Assembly (NCBI GenBank): GCA_023953845.1
Contig: JAMLJC010000001.1
Span: forward strand, 3,048,501-3,112,500
Length of the DNA stretch: 64,000 nt
From: Rhizobiaceae bacterium
Lineage (GTDB): Bacteria; Pseudomonadota; Alphaproteobacteria; Rhizobiales; Rhizobiaceae
Direction of reading: 5' to 3'
Position 1 is the first letter of the stretch; each line of letters starts with the position of its first letter. Positions 51,669 through 60,808 of the stretch are shown here, one piece after another. Both the position numbers and the translations under genes were made by a program. The notes under the pieces are model-generated. The model searched no databases and was not told the origin of the DNA. It worked only from the letters and a program-made list of their open reading frames with translations.

Positions 51669-52718
51669 ATGGGAGCCGTTCGCTTTAAAACGCTTGGCCT
51701 GGCCTTCGCCCTTGTGGGAGCGGCAAGCGCCGCTGATGCGCGCGACCTGACCGTCGTATCGTTCGGCGGGGCGCTGCAGGATGCCATACGCGCGGCGTTC
51801 ATCGAGCCTTTCACCGCGTCGAGCGGTACGAAGATCGTCGAGGACACCTATGACGGCGCCCTCTCCAAGATCAGCGCGCAGGTGGAAACGGGTGCTGCGA
51901 AGTGGGATGTCGTTGACGTCGAATCGAACCAGCTGATCCAGGGCTGCCAGGAGGGCGTGTTCGAGGAGATCAACTGGTCGAGCCTTGGCGACACGAGCAA
52001 ATTCCTGCCGGCCGCCAAGGATACCTCGCCCTGCGGCGTGGGCTTCCTGACGGGCGCAATGGTCCTGTCCTACGACAAGGCCAAGCTGGCGGAAGGTCCG
52101 CAGACCTGGGCCGATTTCTGGGACGTCAACAAGTTTCCCGGAAAGCGGGGGCTGCGCTTCACGCCGAAAGGGACGCTCGAGATTGCCTTGATGGCGGACG
52201 GCGTTCCCGCGGCGGATGTCTACAAGACGCTTGAGGACCCCGCAGGCGTCGATCGCGCCTTTGCCAAGCTCGATCAGCTCAAGCCGAACATCACCTGGTG
52301 GAAGCTCGGTGCGGAAAGCATCCAGCAGCTCGCATCCGGCGAAGTGGCGATGACGGCATCCTTCAACGGCCGTATCGTCGCCGCCAACCGCGGCGAGAAG
52401 CGCGAGTTCGATATGGTATGGAACGCCGGCTCGATCTATTTCATGGACTATTTCGCGATATTGAAGGGCAGCGAGAACAAGGAAGCCGCGGAAAAATTCA
52501 TTGCCTTCGCCCTTGGCGCGGATGCCCAGCGGGAATTCCCGAAGCATGTCGGCTACGGCCCCACCAATCTGGCGGCCTTCGAAGGCATGGATGCTGCTAT
52601 CGTCGCCGAGTTGCCTACGCAGGAGCGCCTGGATGCTTCGACTTTCCGAAACGATCAATTCTGGCTCGACCACAACGATGAGCTGACGCAGCGTTTCAAC
52701 GTCTGGGCTGCCCAGTAA
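51669..52718 (+). CDS. ABC transporter substrate-binding protein (spermidine/putrescine type)
   Basis: The product is 349 residues from the ATG at 51669 (GGAG 7 bp upstream). It has a short signal peptide (about 1-24) and the family blocks LTVVSFGGALQDAIRAAF, AKWDVVDVESNQLIQGC and GVGFLTGAMVLSYDK. It binds its ligand in the periplasm and passes it to the permeases downstream. The ligand is probably the substrate of the surrounding catabolic genes. Confidence 0.9.
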   Translation: MGAVRFKTLGLAFALVGAASAADARDLTVVSFGGALQDAIRAAFIEPFTASSGTKIVEDTYDGALSKISAQVETGAAKWDVVDVESNQLIQGCQEGVFEEINWSSLGDTSKFLPAAKDTSPCGVGFLTGAMVLSYDKAKLAEGPQTWADFWDVNKFPGKRGLRFTPKGTLEIALMADGVPAADVYKTLEDPAGVDRAFAKLDQLKPNITWWKLGAESIQQLASGEVAMTASFNGRIVAANRGEKREFDMVWNAGSIYFMDYFAILKGSENKEAAEKFIAFALGADAQREFPKHVGYGPTNLAAFEGMDAAIVAELPTQERLDASTFRNDQFWLDHNDELTQRFNVWAAQ

Positions 52719-52739
52719 TCCGGCGCCCGGTCATCCACA

Positions 52740-53981
52740 ATGGCGGGAGCTGCACTTCGGATCGGAACACATGGTGCTTCGGCCAGGCCTGGCAGGCTGA
52801 TGCCCCGGATCACGCGATCCGGCATCGCTGCCGCCTGGCTGCTCACGCCCGCCGTGCTCGCCGCAGTGGTCTGTCTGATCGTTCCCTTGGCGATGTTTCT
52901 CGTTCGAGGCGTCTCCAACGCGGAAATCGTCAATGCTTTGCCCCGGACATTGACGAGCCTGACGGCCTGGAACGGCGAAGGTCTTCCGCCGGATGAGGTC
53001 TATGCCGATCTGGCGTCCGACCTACGGCATGCGGCGGGGAGCGGCAGCCTTGGCGAGCTCGCCCGGCGCATGAATTTCATGGTGCCGGGCTACCGCACCC
53101 TGGTAATGAAGACCGGCACGCAGCTGAAGGGGGATGTGCCGGAGTCGAGGCCGGCACTGATCTCCATCGACAAGCGTTGGGGCGAGCCGGAGGTCTGGCA
53201 ATTGCTTCGGCTGGAGTCCGGCCGCTGGACCGATTCCTATTTTCTCGCGGCTCTCGACCGCAAGCGGTCGGCTGACGGCGATGTCGTCACGGTTCAGCCC
53301 GACCAGCGGATATTCGTCGACCTGTTCATTCGCACTTTCGTCATCAGCGTGTCTGTGACGGTTCTGTGTCTGCTGCTGGGATATCCGGCCGCGTATCTGC
53401 TGGCGCTGGCTCCGCGGCGGTGGCTGGGCGTGTTGCTCGTGCTGCTGCTGCTGCCGTTCTGGACCTCGACGCTCGTTCGGAGCACCGCCTGGATCGTGCT
53501 GCTGCAGAACGAAGGGTTGATAAACCGCATTCTGCAAGGGATCGGGATAGTCGATGCCCCGCTGCCCCTTTTCGCCAATCGGTTCGCCGTCCTCGTCGCC
53601 ATGACGCACGTGCTGCTGCCATACATGATCATGCCGCTCTATGGGGCGATGAAGGCTGTGCCGCCTGATCTTGTCCGCGCGGCGGGGAGTCTCGGCGCGA
53701 ACCCCGTTCGTGCATTCTTCCGCGTGTATCTTCCGCAGACCTATGCCGGCATTGCGGCTGGCGTGCTGCTGGTCTTCATCCTCGCCCTCGGCTACTACGT
53801 CACGCCAGCCTTGGTCGGCGGACCGCGCGACCAGATGGTCAGCTATTTCATCGCGCTCTATACGAACGAATCGCTGAACTGGGGCCTTGCATCGGCGCTC
53901 GGCACGCTGCTGCTGTTCGCGACTGCGCTTTTCTATGTCGTCTTCAGCCGTTTTGCCCGTGTCGGGGCGGAGGCCAGATGA
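52740..53981 (+). CDS. ABC transporter permease with periplasmic insertion (PotB-like)
   Basis: The product is 413 residues, longer than the usual 280-300. After the first membrane helix (about 29-55) there is a soluble stretch of about 140 residues before the conserved five-helix core (about 198-413). The core has the EAA-type loop PDLVRAAGSLGANPVRAFFRVYLPQ near 306-330. Such an insertion is seen in some alphaproteobacterial permeases of this family. Starts at 52740 and 52800 are possible. It overlaps the second permease by 4 bp. Confidence 0.87.
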   Translation: MAGAALRIGTHGASARPGRLMPRITRSGIAAAWLLTPAVLAAVVCLIVPLAMFLVRGVSNAEIVNALPRTLTSLTAWNGEGLPPDEVYADLASDLRHAAGSGSLGELARRMNFMVPGYRTLVMKTGTQLKGDVPESRPALISIDKRWGEPEVWQLLRLESGRWTDSYFLAALDRKRSADGDVVTVQPDQRIFVDLFIRTFVISVSVTVLCLLLGYPAAYLLALAPRRWLGVLLVLLLLPFWTSTLVRSTAWIVLLQNEGLINRILQGIGIVDAPLPLFANRFAVLVAMTHVLLPYMIMPLYGAMKAVPPDLVRAAGSLGANPVRAFFRVYLPQTYAGIAAGVLLVFILALGYYVTPALVGGPRDQMVSYFIALYTNESLNWGLASALGTLLLFATALFYVVFSRFARVGAEAR

Positions 53982-54805
53982 TGGATTCCTCCTCCCTCTA
54001 TCGAGCCGGCGGCCTCCTTTTCCGTGGTTTCGGCCTGCTCGTGCTGTTGTTTCTCGCCCTGCCGATCGTCGCGATAATCCCGCTGTCGTTCACGGCGGGC
54101 GTGGAACTGGTCTATCCGGTGCCGGCCTACTCGCTGCGCTGGTACGAGGACTTCTTTACCCGGTCGGAGTGGCTGCTTTCCTTCCGCAACAGCATGATCG
54201 TCGGCTTCGCGGTGACGATCCTCGCAACCGTGATCGGCACGCTCGGCGCGCTCGGGCTTTATCGGCTGCCGACGAAGATCCAGTCCGTCATTTCCGCATT
54301 GATCATCCTGCCGATGGCGATCCCGGTGGTCGTCGCGGGTGTTGCGTTCTTCTACTTCTATGCGCGTCTCGGTCTGGCCGGCTCGTTTGCCGGACTTATC
54401 CTGGCCCACACCACCATGGCGGTGCCCTTCGTGGTCATCAGCGTGCGCGCAGCGCTTGCGGGGCTTAACCCGGATCTCGCCAAGGCCGCGGCTAGTCTCG
54501 GCGCACCGCCGCATCGTGCTTTCATCAGGGTTGTCATGCCGATCATCCTGCCCGGCGTGCTGACCGGCGGACTGTTCGCGTTTGCCGTGTCGTTCGACGA
54601 CGTGGTGATAGCTATGTATCTCAGCGGCCCCGAACAGGTGACGCTGCCGAGACAGATGTTCGCGGGGGTGCGGGAAAACATAAGTCCGACCGTGCTTGCC
54701 GCCTCGACCCTGATGGTTGCCTTCTCTGTGGTCCTCATGGCGACGACGAGCCTGCTGACGCGGCGTGCGCAAGCTCTGCGGGCATCACCACACCCGGATG
54801 TCTGA
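53978..54805 (+). CDS. ABC transporter permease (PotC-like)
   Basis: The product is 275 residues with six predicted helices and the EAA loop PDLAKAAASLGAPPHRAFIRVVMP near 166-189. It is the second permease, coupled to the first by a 4-bp ATGA overlap. The aldehyde dehydrogenase gene follows 45 bp later on the same strand, so the operon probably continues. Confidence 0.9.
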   Translation: MMDSSSLYRAGGLLFRGFGLLVLLFLALPIVAIIPLSFTAGVELVYPVPAYSLRWYEDFFTRSEWLLSFRNSMIVGFAVTILATVIGTLGALGLYRLPTKIQSVISALIILPMAIPVVVAGVAFFYFYARLGLAGSFAGLILAHTTMAVPFVVISVRAALAGLNPDLAKAAASLGAPPHRAFIRVVMPIILPGVLTGGLFAFAVSFDDVVIAMYLSGPEQVTLPRQMFAGVRENISPTVLAASTLMVAFSVVLMATTSLLTRRAQALRASPHPDV

Positions 54806-54850
54806 TGGGGCATCCTTCAAGGTTCTAAACTTATCACTGGAGCATTTGAT

Positions 54851-56290
54851 ATGACGAAGAGCGGCACCCGTTGGGAGAACTACATCGGCGGTGAATGGCG
54901 CAAGCCGACCGGCGCGAAGGACATCGTCGTCAAGGACCCTGCCACCGGCGGAACCTACAAGACCGTTGGCGCCGCCTCGGCGGCCGATGTCGATGCGGCT
55001 GTCGAAGCGGCCCGCGCGGCCTTCAAGACGCGTGCGCTCTATGAGATGCATCCTCACGCGCGCATGTTGCTGCTTTTCCGTATCGCGGCCGAAATCCGTG
55101 CGATGGCGGACGAGATCGTTCCTGTGCTTGTTCACGAGAACGGCAAGAGCGTCGGCTTCGCGAAGGACGAGATCGAGTGCGCCGCGCAGTATTTCGAGTA
55201 TTATGGCGGCATCGCCGACAAGGTTCATGGCAAGTCGATCCCGCTCGGCGGCGGCTTTGTCGACTATACGCAGCTCGTGCCCTTCGGCGTCAGCGCGCAG
55301 ATCGTCCCGTGGAACTTCCCGCTTGAGATCGCCGCGCGTTCGATCGCTCCGGCGCTTGCCTGCGGCAATGCGGTGATCACCAAGTCGCCCGAACTGTCGC
55401 CGCTCAATATGTGTTTCCTCGCAACCGCCTGTGAACGCGCAGGCGTCCCGAAGGGCTACTTCAATCTGATCAACGGCTACGGCAACGAGGCGGGCGAGGC
55501 GCTCGTCAATCACGAAGGCGTGGATCAGGTCGTCTTCACGGGATCGGTGGAGACGGGCCGCCGCATCCTCATCAACGCCGCGCAGCGGATCGTGCCTTGC
55601 GTCGTGGAACTCGGCGGCAAGTCGGCAGGCATCGTTTATCCGGATGCCGATCCGGCAGCCGTCGCCAGCAGCGCTGCTATCGGCATCTTCGCGCATGGCG
55701 GGCAGGTGTGCTCCGCTGGCTCCCGCCTCATCGTGCACCACTCGATCCACGACGCCGTCGTCGAGGAGATGCAGTCCTGGATCAAGAGCAAGACGATGGG
55801 GCCGGGCGAGGAAGATCACTTCTTCACGCCGCTGATCTCGGAAGCGCAGCGCGACAAGGCCGAACGTTTTGCGATGACGGCCGTCCAGGCCGGCGCCACG
55901 GTGGCGGCCGGCGGTCGCCGCGCCGATCGCGAGGGCTATTTCATGCAGCCTACCATCCTGACGGACGTGACGCCGGATATGGAGATCAACCAGCGGGAGG
56001 TGTTCGGTCCCGTGCTTTCCGTGACCAGGTTCTCGGAGCCGGAAGAGGCGCTGGCGATCGCCAACGGCACCGAATACGGCCTTGCGGCGGGCGTCTACAC
56101 GAAGGACCTTTCCCGGGCTCACTGGACGGCGGACCGGCTGGAGGCAGGCACAGTCTTCGTCAACCAGTGGTTCGTCGGCGGTAACGAGACGCCGTTCGGC
56201 GGCTTCAAGAAGTCGGGCTACGGCCGCGAAAAGGGTGTCGAGGCGATGGCCAACTATCAGCAGGTACGAAACATCGGCATCAAGCTCTGA
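54851..56290 (+). CDS. NAD(P)-dependent aldehyde dehydrogenase
   Basis: The product is 479 residues. The catalytic Cys is in HGGQVCSAGSRL (about residue 287), the general base Glu in CVVELGGKSAG (about 254), and the NAD-binding VFTGSVETGRRI region lies before it. The substrate is not evident. The gene lies between the importer and a CoA-transferase pair, so it probably converts a pathway aldehyde to the acid that is then activated. Confidence 0.91.
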   Translation: MTKSGTRWENYIGGEWRKPTGAKDIVVKDPATGGTYKTVGAASAADVDAAVEAARAAFKTRALYEMHPHARMLLLFRIAAEIRAMADEIVPVLVHENGKSVGFAKDEIECAAQYFEYYGGIADKVHGKSIPLGGGFVDYTQLVPFGVSAQIVPWNFPLEIAARSIAPALACGNAVITKSPELSPLNMCFLATACERAGVPKGYFNLINGYGNEAGEALVNHEGVDQVVFTGSVETGRRILINAAQRIVPCVVELGGKSAGIVYPDADPAAVASSAAIGIFAHGGQVCSAGSRLIVHHSIHDAVVEEMQSWIKSKTMGPGEEDHFFTPLISEAQRDKAERFAMTAVQAGATVAAGGRRADREGYFMQPTILTDVTPDMEINQREVFGPVLSVTRFSEPEEALAIANGTEYGLAAGVYTKDLSRAHWTADRLEAGTVFVNQWFVGGNETPFGGFKKSGYGREKGVEAMANYQQVRNIGIKL

Positions 56291-56300
56291 TGGCGGGTTC

Positions 56301-56969
56301 ATGATCGACAAGGTCTTTGCCGATATCGCCGACGCGGTTTCCTGCGTCGGCGATGGGCAAACGCTGCTGGTTGGCGGCTTCGGCGAATCCGGCGTGCCGA
56401 ACCGGCTGATCGAGGCCCTGGTCGATCGCAGGCCCCGCGAGCTCGTGCTCGTTTCCAACAATGCGGGAAGCACCACCGCAGGACTGGGCGCGCTGCTGGC
56501 GGTAGGCTGTGTGAGGCGGATCGTATGCTCCTATCCGCGCTCACGCGGATCTGTCGCCTTTGAGGAATTGTACAGGGCCGGCCGCATCGAACTCGAACTG
56601 GTGCCGCAGGGGACCCTGGTCGAGCGGCTGCGCGCCGGCGGCGCGGGCATTGGCGGCTTCTATACGCCGACTTCCGTGGGCACGCTGCTCGCGGAAAACA
56701 AGGAAACCCGTGAATTTGACGGCCGGCTGCACGTCCTCGAACTGCCGATACGCGGGGATGTCGCGCTTGTAAGGGCCCACAAGGCAGATCGCTGGGGCAA
56801 TCTGGTCTACCGGCGCGCCATGCGCAATTTCGCGACCGTGATGGTGGCTGCGGCGGGCACGACAATTGCCGAAGTCGACGAAATCGTTCCGCTCGGAGCC
56901 ATCGATGCGGATGCGGTGCATACGCCGGGCGTCTTTGTCGACCGCGTCGTTTGCCAGGATCGGGGCTGA
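56301..56969 (+). CDS. 3-oxoacid CoA-transferase, subunit A
   Basis: The product is 222 residues. The oxyanion-type motif GGFGESGVPNRLIEAL lies near 25-40, with VPQGTLVERLRAGGAGIGGFYTPT near 105-125, as in family I CoA-transferase alpha subunits (acetoacetate, 3-oxoadipate). It works together with subunit B, whose start overlaps its stop by one base. Confidence 0.9.
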   Translation: MIDKVFADIADAVSCVGDGQTLLVGGFGESGVPNRLIEALVDRRPRELVLVSNNAGSTTAGLGALLAVGCVRRIVCSYPRSRGSVAFEELYRAGRIELELVPQGTLVERLRAGGAGIGGFYTPTSVGTLLAENKETREFDGRLHVLELPIRGDVALVRAHKADRWGNLVYRRAMRNFATVMVAAAGTTIAEVDEIVPLGAIDADAVHTPGVFVDRVVCQDRG

Positions 56970-57646
56970 TGGAAACGGACGCGGCAAGACATTTCATAGC
57001 CTGGCGGGCGGCGCAGGATGTCGAGGACGGGATGGTGGTCAATCTCGGCATCGGCATACCGACGCTCGTCGCCGACTTCGTACCACGCGACCGTGAAGTG
57101 ATCTATCACAGCGAAAACGGACTGATCGGGCTTGGTCCCGCTCCGGCGAAGGGGCAGGAAGATCCCGATGTCATCAATGCGAGCAAGGACCCTGTCACGC
57201 TGCTCGCGGGCGCTTCTGTCTGTGACAGCCTGACAGCCTTCGCGATGATGAGAGGCGGCCATATCGATCTGGCTCTCATGGGAGCCTATCAGGTGAGCGC
57301 GGACGGTTCGCTGGCCAACTGGACGCTCGGCCGGGAAGGGGTGCCGCCCGGCGTCGGCGGCGCTATGGATCTCGCGGCCGGCTCCCGCAATCTTTGGGTC
57401 CTGATGAGCCACACCGATCGGCAGGGCCGCCCACGCATCGTTCCGGAACTGACGCTGCCTGTAACGGTCATGCGGCGGGTGACGCGAATCTACACGGAAC
57501 TGGCGGTTATTGACGTCACCGCCGACGGTCTGTTTGCCCGCGAGATATATCGCGCGCCTGATGAGATAAGGGCGCAAACCGGCGCCCCGATCGATTTGTC
57601 CCGGGCCTTGCTGATGAACTCCGCCGGCCCGACCATCAGCGCATGA
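56969..57646 (+). CDS. 3-oxoacid CoA-transferase, subunit B
   Basis: The product is 225 residues. The catalytic glutamate is in HSENGLIGLGP near 51, following GMVVNLGIGIPTL. The ATG at 56969 shares its first base with the subunit A stop. The pair would activate a keto acid with CoA from succinyl- or acetyl-CoA. The gene runs 11 bp into the convergent aldehyde dehydrogenase gene on the other strand. Confidence 0.9.
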   Translation: METDAARHFIAWRAAQDVEDGMVVNLGIGIPTLVADFVPRDREVIYHSENGLIGLGPAPAKGQEDPDVINASKDPVTLLAGASVCDSLTAFAMMRGGHIDLALMGAYQVSADGSLANWTLGREGVPPGVGGAMDLAAGSRNLWVLMSHTDRQGRPRIVPELTLPVTVMRRVTRIYTELAVIDVTADGLFAREIYRAPDEIRAQTGAPIDLSRALLMNSAGPTISA

Positions 57647-59132
57647 TGAACGGGTCGGCGACATCCGACTTCGTGCAGATCCAGACCGACTTCACTTCCA
57701 TGAAGGATTTTACGGCGTCCACGCCGCCTTCCCGACCGAGGCCGCTGCGCTTGAAGCCGCCGAAGGGCGAGGAATAGCTCAGGGCGCGATAGGTGTTCAC
57801 CCATACCGTGCCGGCCCTGATCGCTTCCGTAGCGCGAAAGGCCCGTGCAATATCCCTGGTCCAGACGCCCGCACCGAGCCCATAGGCCGTATCGTTCGCA
57901 ATCTCGTAGGCTTCCTCTTCCGAATCGAACGGAATCACTGCCAGGACTGGTCCGAAGACCTCTTCCTGCGCGATGCGCATCTTGTTCGAGACTCCGGTGA
58001 AGATCGTCGGTTCGACGAACTGGCCGCCGGTCACACCCTTCGTGTAGGGCCGCCCGCCAAGCACGCAGGTCGCGCCTTCGGATTTTGCGATTTCGATGTA
58101 GCTCAGCACCTTGTCGTATTGGGGCTTTGTCGCAATGGGCCCGACATTCGTGGTTTTTTCCATCGGATCGCCGATGCGGGCGCGGCCGGCGACCTCGAGA
58201 AGCCGCTCCATGAAGCGGTCGTGAATGGAGCGTTGCAGAAGCAGTCGCGAGCCTGCAATGCAGGTCTGGCCGCTCGCTGCAAATATGCCTGAGATGACGC
58301 CCATCACGGCGGCCTCGAGCTCCGCATCCTCGAACACGATGTTGGGAGACTTGCCGCCGAGCTCCAGGGTGAGTTGCTTGAGCGATCTGGCGGAGGCGCC
58401 GTAGATCTTCTCGCCTGCAATGTCCGAGCCAGTGAAGGCGATCTTTGCGACATCCGGATGGTCGACGAGCGCGGAACCCGCCTCCGCGCCGAAGCCCGTC
58501 ACAACATTCACCACGCCGTCCGGAAAGCCGGCCTCGGTGAAAAGGCGGGCAAACTCGATGCTGGAGGCCGAGGTAAATTCCGACGGCTTGATCACGGCGA
58601 CATTTCCGGCGGCCAGGGCAGGCGCCAGCTTCCATGTGAGCAGGAGAAGAGGGGAGTTCCAGGGCGTGATCATACCCACGATGCCGATCGGCTCGTAGCG
58701 GGTGTAATTGAAGATATTGTCCTTGTCGGTGGCGATCACGCTGCCTTCGATCTTGTCGCAAAGACCGGCGAAATAGCGGAACCATTCCGCTATGTATGAC
58801 ATTTGCGGGCGCATCTCGGCGTAGAGCTTGCCGTTGTCCCGAACTTCCATCGTCGCCAGTTTATCGGAATCCCGCTCGACGAGATCGGCGAGCCGATGCA
58901 TGAGGCGCGCCCTGGCCGCGCCCTTCATGGCGGTCCAGCGCGCCAGCCCTGCCTTCGCGGCATCCACCGCCGCCAGCACATCCTCTGCGGAACCCCGCGC
59001 TATTTCCGCCCAGCGTTGCCCGGTGCAGGGGTTCTCGGTGAAGAAATACTCCCCGCCCGACGGCTTCATGCTGCGGCCGCCAACATGATGATCGAAGCGC
59101 GTCAGCGTCGTCGAGACGGCGTGCGTATTCAT
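57636..59132 (-). CDS. NAD(P)-dependent aldehyde dehydrogenase (second copy)
   Basis: The product is 498 residues with the catalytic Cys in ASGQTCIAGSRLLL (about 291) and the Glu in LTLELGGKSPNIVF (about 256). The C-terminus is of the hydroxymuconic semialdehyde / betaine aldehyde type length. It is transcribed toward the CoA-transferase genes from a predicted promoter whose -10 lies in a TATAC operator. It is clearly different in sequence from the copy at 54851, so the two probably serve different aldehydes. Confidence 0.91.
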   Translation of the reverse strand: MNTHAVSTTLTRFDHHVGGRSMKPSGGEYFFTENPCTGQRWAEIARGSAEDVLAAVDAAKAGLARWTAMKGAARARLMHRLADLVERDSDKLATMEVRDNGKLYAEMRPQMSYIAEWFRYFAGLCDKIEGSVIATDKDNIFNYTRYEPIGIVGMITPWNSPLLLLTWKLAPALAAGNVAVIKPSEFTSASSIEFARLFTEAGFPDGVVNVVTGFGAEAGSALVDHPDVAKIAFTGSDIAGEKIYGASARSLKQLTLELGGKSPNIVFEDAELEAAVMGVISGIFAASGQTCIAGSRLLLQRSIHDRFMERLLEVAGRARIGDPMEKTTNVGPIATKPQYDKVLSYIEIAKSEGATCVLGGRPYTKGVTGGQFVEPTIFTGVSNKMRIAQEEVFGPVLAVIPFDSEEEAYEIANDTAYGLGAGVWTRDIARAFRATEAIRAGTVWVNTYRALSYSSPFGGFKRSGLGREGGVDAVKSFMEVKSVWICTKSDVADPFIMR

Positions 59133-59173
59133 GACGTGATCCTTGGCAACACAATGAGCTCTAGTAGCGGACT

Positions 59174-59202
59174 TTGTATACTATATGCGTGAATGCGGTC
59201 AA
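59174..59202 (-). promoter_or_regulatory. Predicted promoter with TATAC operator as -10 (TTGTATACTA at 59174-59183)
   Basis: On the minus strand TTGACC is followed after 16 bp by TATACA. The -10 hexamer is part of the operator, which matches at 9 of 10. The leader would be about 36 bases to the aldehyde dehydrogenase start. Confidence 0.6.
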
Positions 59203-59274
59203 CCGCGAGCGACGCGACGCGGCAGACGACATGCAGGCTGTGGAAATCGTTGGCGCAGCGGCGAGAGGCTTGCG

Positions 59275-59976
59275 TCAAGCTCCGCCGGCGTTCGGATTGT
59301 CGGTGAATAACTGCCGGATCACCGTCCAGGAACGCTGAATCAGATCTTCCATCAGGATGCGCGCATGACGCGCATTCCGCTTTTCGATCGCGGCGATTAT
59401 CTCGCGGTTGCCTTCGACCGAAGCGCTCATCATCTCCGGCGCATGGGAATAGGCAAGATAGCGATACCGCAGGGATTGCTTTCCGACACTGCCCAGCAGA
59501 CGCTTCAGCGTCTTGTTGTTCGCCGCCGAATGGATGCGGCCCGAAAGCGCCAGGTTCGTGCGGAAGAACTCGCGCATGTCATTGGCATTCCGTGTCGTTT
59601 CAAGCGTCGCGAAGGTCGACTTGATCGCCTCAAGATCCCGCTCGGAATGGTTTTGCGCGGCCAGTTCTGTTGCCAGTCCTTCAAGGACGATACGGCAAGT
59701 GTAGACTTCTTCGAGATCTTCCAGCGCCAGCGGACTGACCCAGACTCCGCGTCGCGATTCCCGGATAGCCAACCCTTCCTGTTCAAGCGCGCGCAGGGCC
59801 TCGCGGACCGGCGATCGGCTGACATTGTAGCGCTGCACGATCTCCTCTTCCACGAGGCGCGTATTGGGCTGGAGGTCGCCGAAGATTATCTGGTCTTCGA
59901 TGTGGCGAGCCAGGTCCTTGGCAATGATATCGGGAACCCGGAACTCGGTCCCCTCTCTCTTGTCTATATCGGCCAT
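59275..59976 (-). CDS. GntR-family (FCD) transcriptional regulator, candidate TATAC-operator repressor
   Basis: The product is 233 residues. The winged helix is at about 15-80 (LVEEEIVQRYNVSRSPVREALRALEQEGL) and the FCD effector domain at about 88-215, with His residues in GRIHSAANN and NARHARIL that may hold a metal. AAGGAG precedes the ATG. GntR/FCD proteins often bind palindromes with a TTGTATACAA-like core, and this gene sits among the sites described in this region, so it is the best local candidate to bind them. Upstream, 60020-60029 has only a weak match (7 of 10). Confidence 0.9.
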   Translation of the reverse strand: MADIDKREGTEFRVPDIIAKDLARHIEDQIIFGDLQPNTRLVEEEIVQRYNVSRSPVREALRALEQEGLAIRESRRGVWVSPLALEDLEEVYTCRIVLEGLATELAAQNHSERDLEAIKSTFATLETTRNANDMREFFRTNLALSGRIHSAANNKTLKRLLGSVGKQSLRYRYLAYSHAPEMMSASVEGNREIIAAIEKRNARHARILMEDLIQRSWTVIRQLFTDNPNAGGA

Positions 59977-60152
59977 TTCGCTCCTTCACCGGGCGAGAAG
60001 CATACGCTTCGTGAAGTGTTCGGATACCAAGTACAAAGCGGCCCAGAAATTTGCGTTAGCACAGCCTGCTACATGTCACAACTCCCACGGCGCGAGCGAA
60101 TATTTGCGGCGAAAGGTGCGCTACCATCGCAAAAAATCGCGCCTGCAAGCGC

Positions 60153-60186
60153 TTGAACCTCGATTTTTTTTGTGTATTGTATACGA
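60153..60186 (+). promoter_or_regulatory. Predicted promoter and TATAC operator (TTGTATACGA at 60177-60186)
   Basis: TTGAAC and TATTGT are 16 bp apart. The operator (9 of 10) overlaps the -10 and lies 28 bp before the tautomerase start, where a bound repressor would block transcription. Confidence 0.5.
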
Positions 60187-60214
60187 AATCGATTGAAGCA
60201 TAGAGGAGCAATTG

Positions 60215-60607
60215 ATGCCCCAAGCAAAAGTTTTCGGGATTCGCGAGCATATCGACGGATGCCGCGACGCATTGTCGGATGCACTGAACGAAGCGATCTC
60301 CATCGGTCTGCAATTTCCGCGCGAGCGGCGGCTTCAGCGTTTCTTCCCGATGGCGCGCGAAGACTTCATCTATCCGCCGCATGAGCGGACGGAGCGCTAC
60401 ACGATCATAGAAATCAGCACGTTTCAGGGGCGGAGCGCGGAAGTGCTGAAGGGACTCGTGCGCGAAATCTACAAGCGCGTCCCCTCGGCGATCGGCATAG
60501 AGCCGCGGGATCTCGATGTGATCATCACGGAGCAGCCGCGGCACGCGTGGGGCCTCATGGGCGAACCGGGCGACGAGATCAAGCTCACCTACAAGGTCGA
60601 GATCTGA
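60215..60607 (+). CDS. Tautomerase-family protein
   Basis: The product is 130 residues with Pro directly after the initiator Met (MPQAKVFGIREH), the catalytic Pro1 of the tautomerase superfamily once Met is removed. Later blocks HERTERYTIIEISTFQGRS and KRVPSAIGIEPRDLDVIITEQPRHAWG fit tautomerases of this length. GAGGAG lies 6 bp before the ATG at 60215. It probably interconverts keto and enol forms of a pathway acid. It is a single-gene unit with its own TATAC operator. Confidence 0.85.
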   Translation: MPQAKVFGIREHIDGCRDALSDALNEAISIGLQFPRERRLQRFFPMAREDFIYPPHERTERYTIIEISTFQGRSAEVLKGLVREIYKRVPSAIGIEPRDLDVIITEQPRHAWGLMGEPGDEIKLTYKVEI

Positions 60608-60808
60608 AAGCGCGGGACTTTCTCGCCCGTCGCAATTTTCGACCGTTATTCGCTGCGGGCGATTCTGTTTCTGACGGGGCGGCCGAGAGCCCGCCTCGTG
60701 GCGTGGAATTCCGGCTCCCTGCGGCGCTCTGCTAATCAGAATCCGCGTGTGCCGTGAGGCTGGTGCATGCGTGGTGGAGCCGCACGCAGCGTCTGTCGAT
60801 CCGCCTCG

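Noticed and set aside
60020..60029. Autoregulatory TATAC site before the GntR gene (TCGGATACCA)
   Set aside because: Only 7 of 10 matches, with no promoter around it; kept out of the site list.
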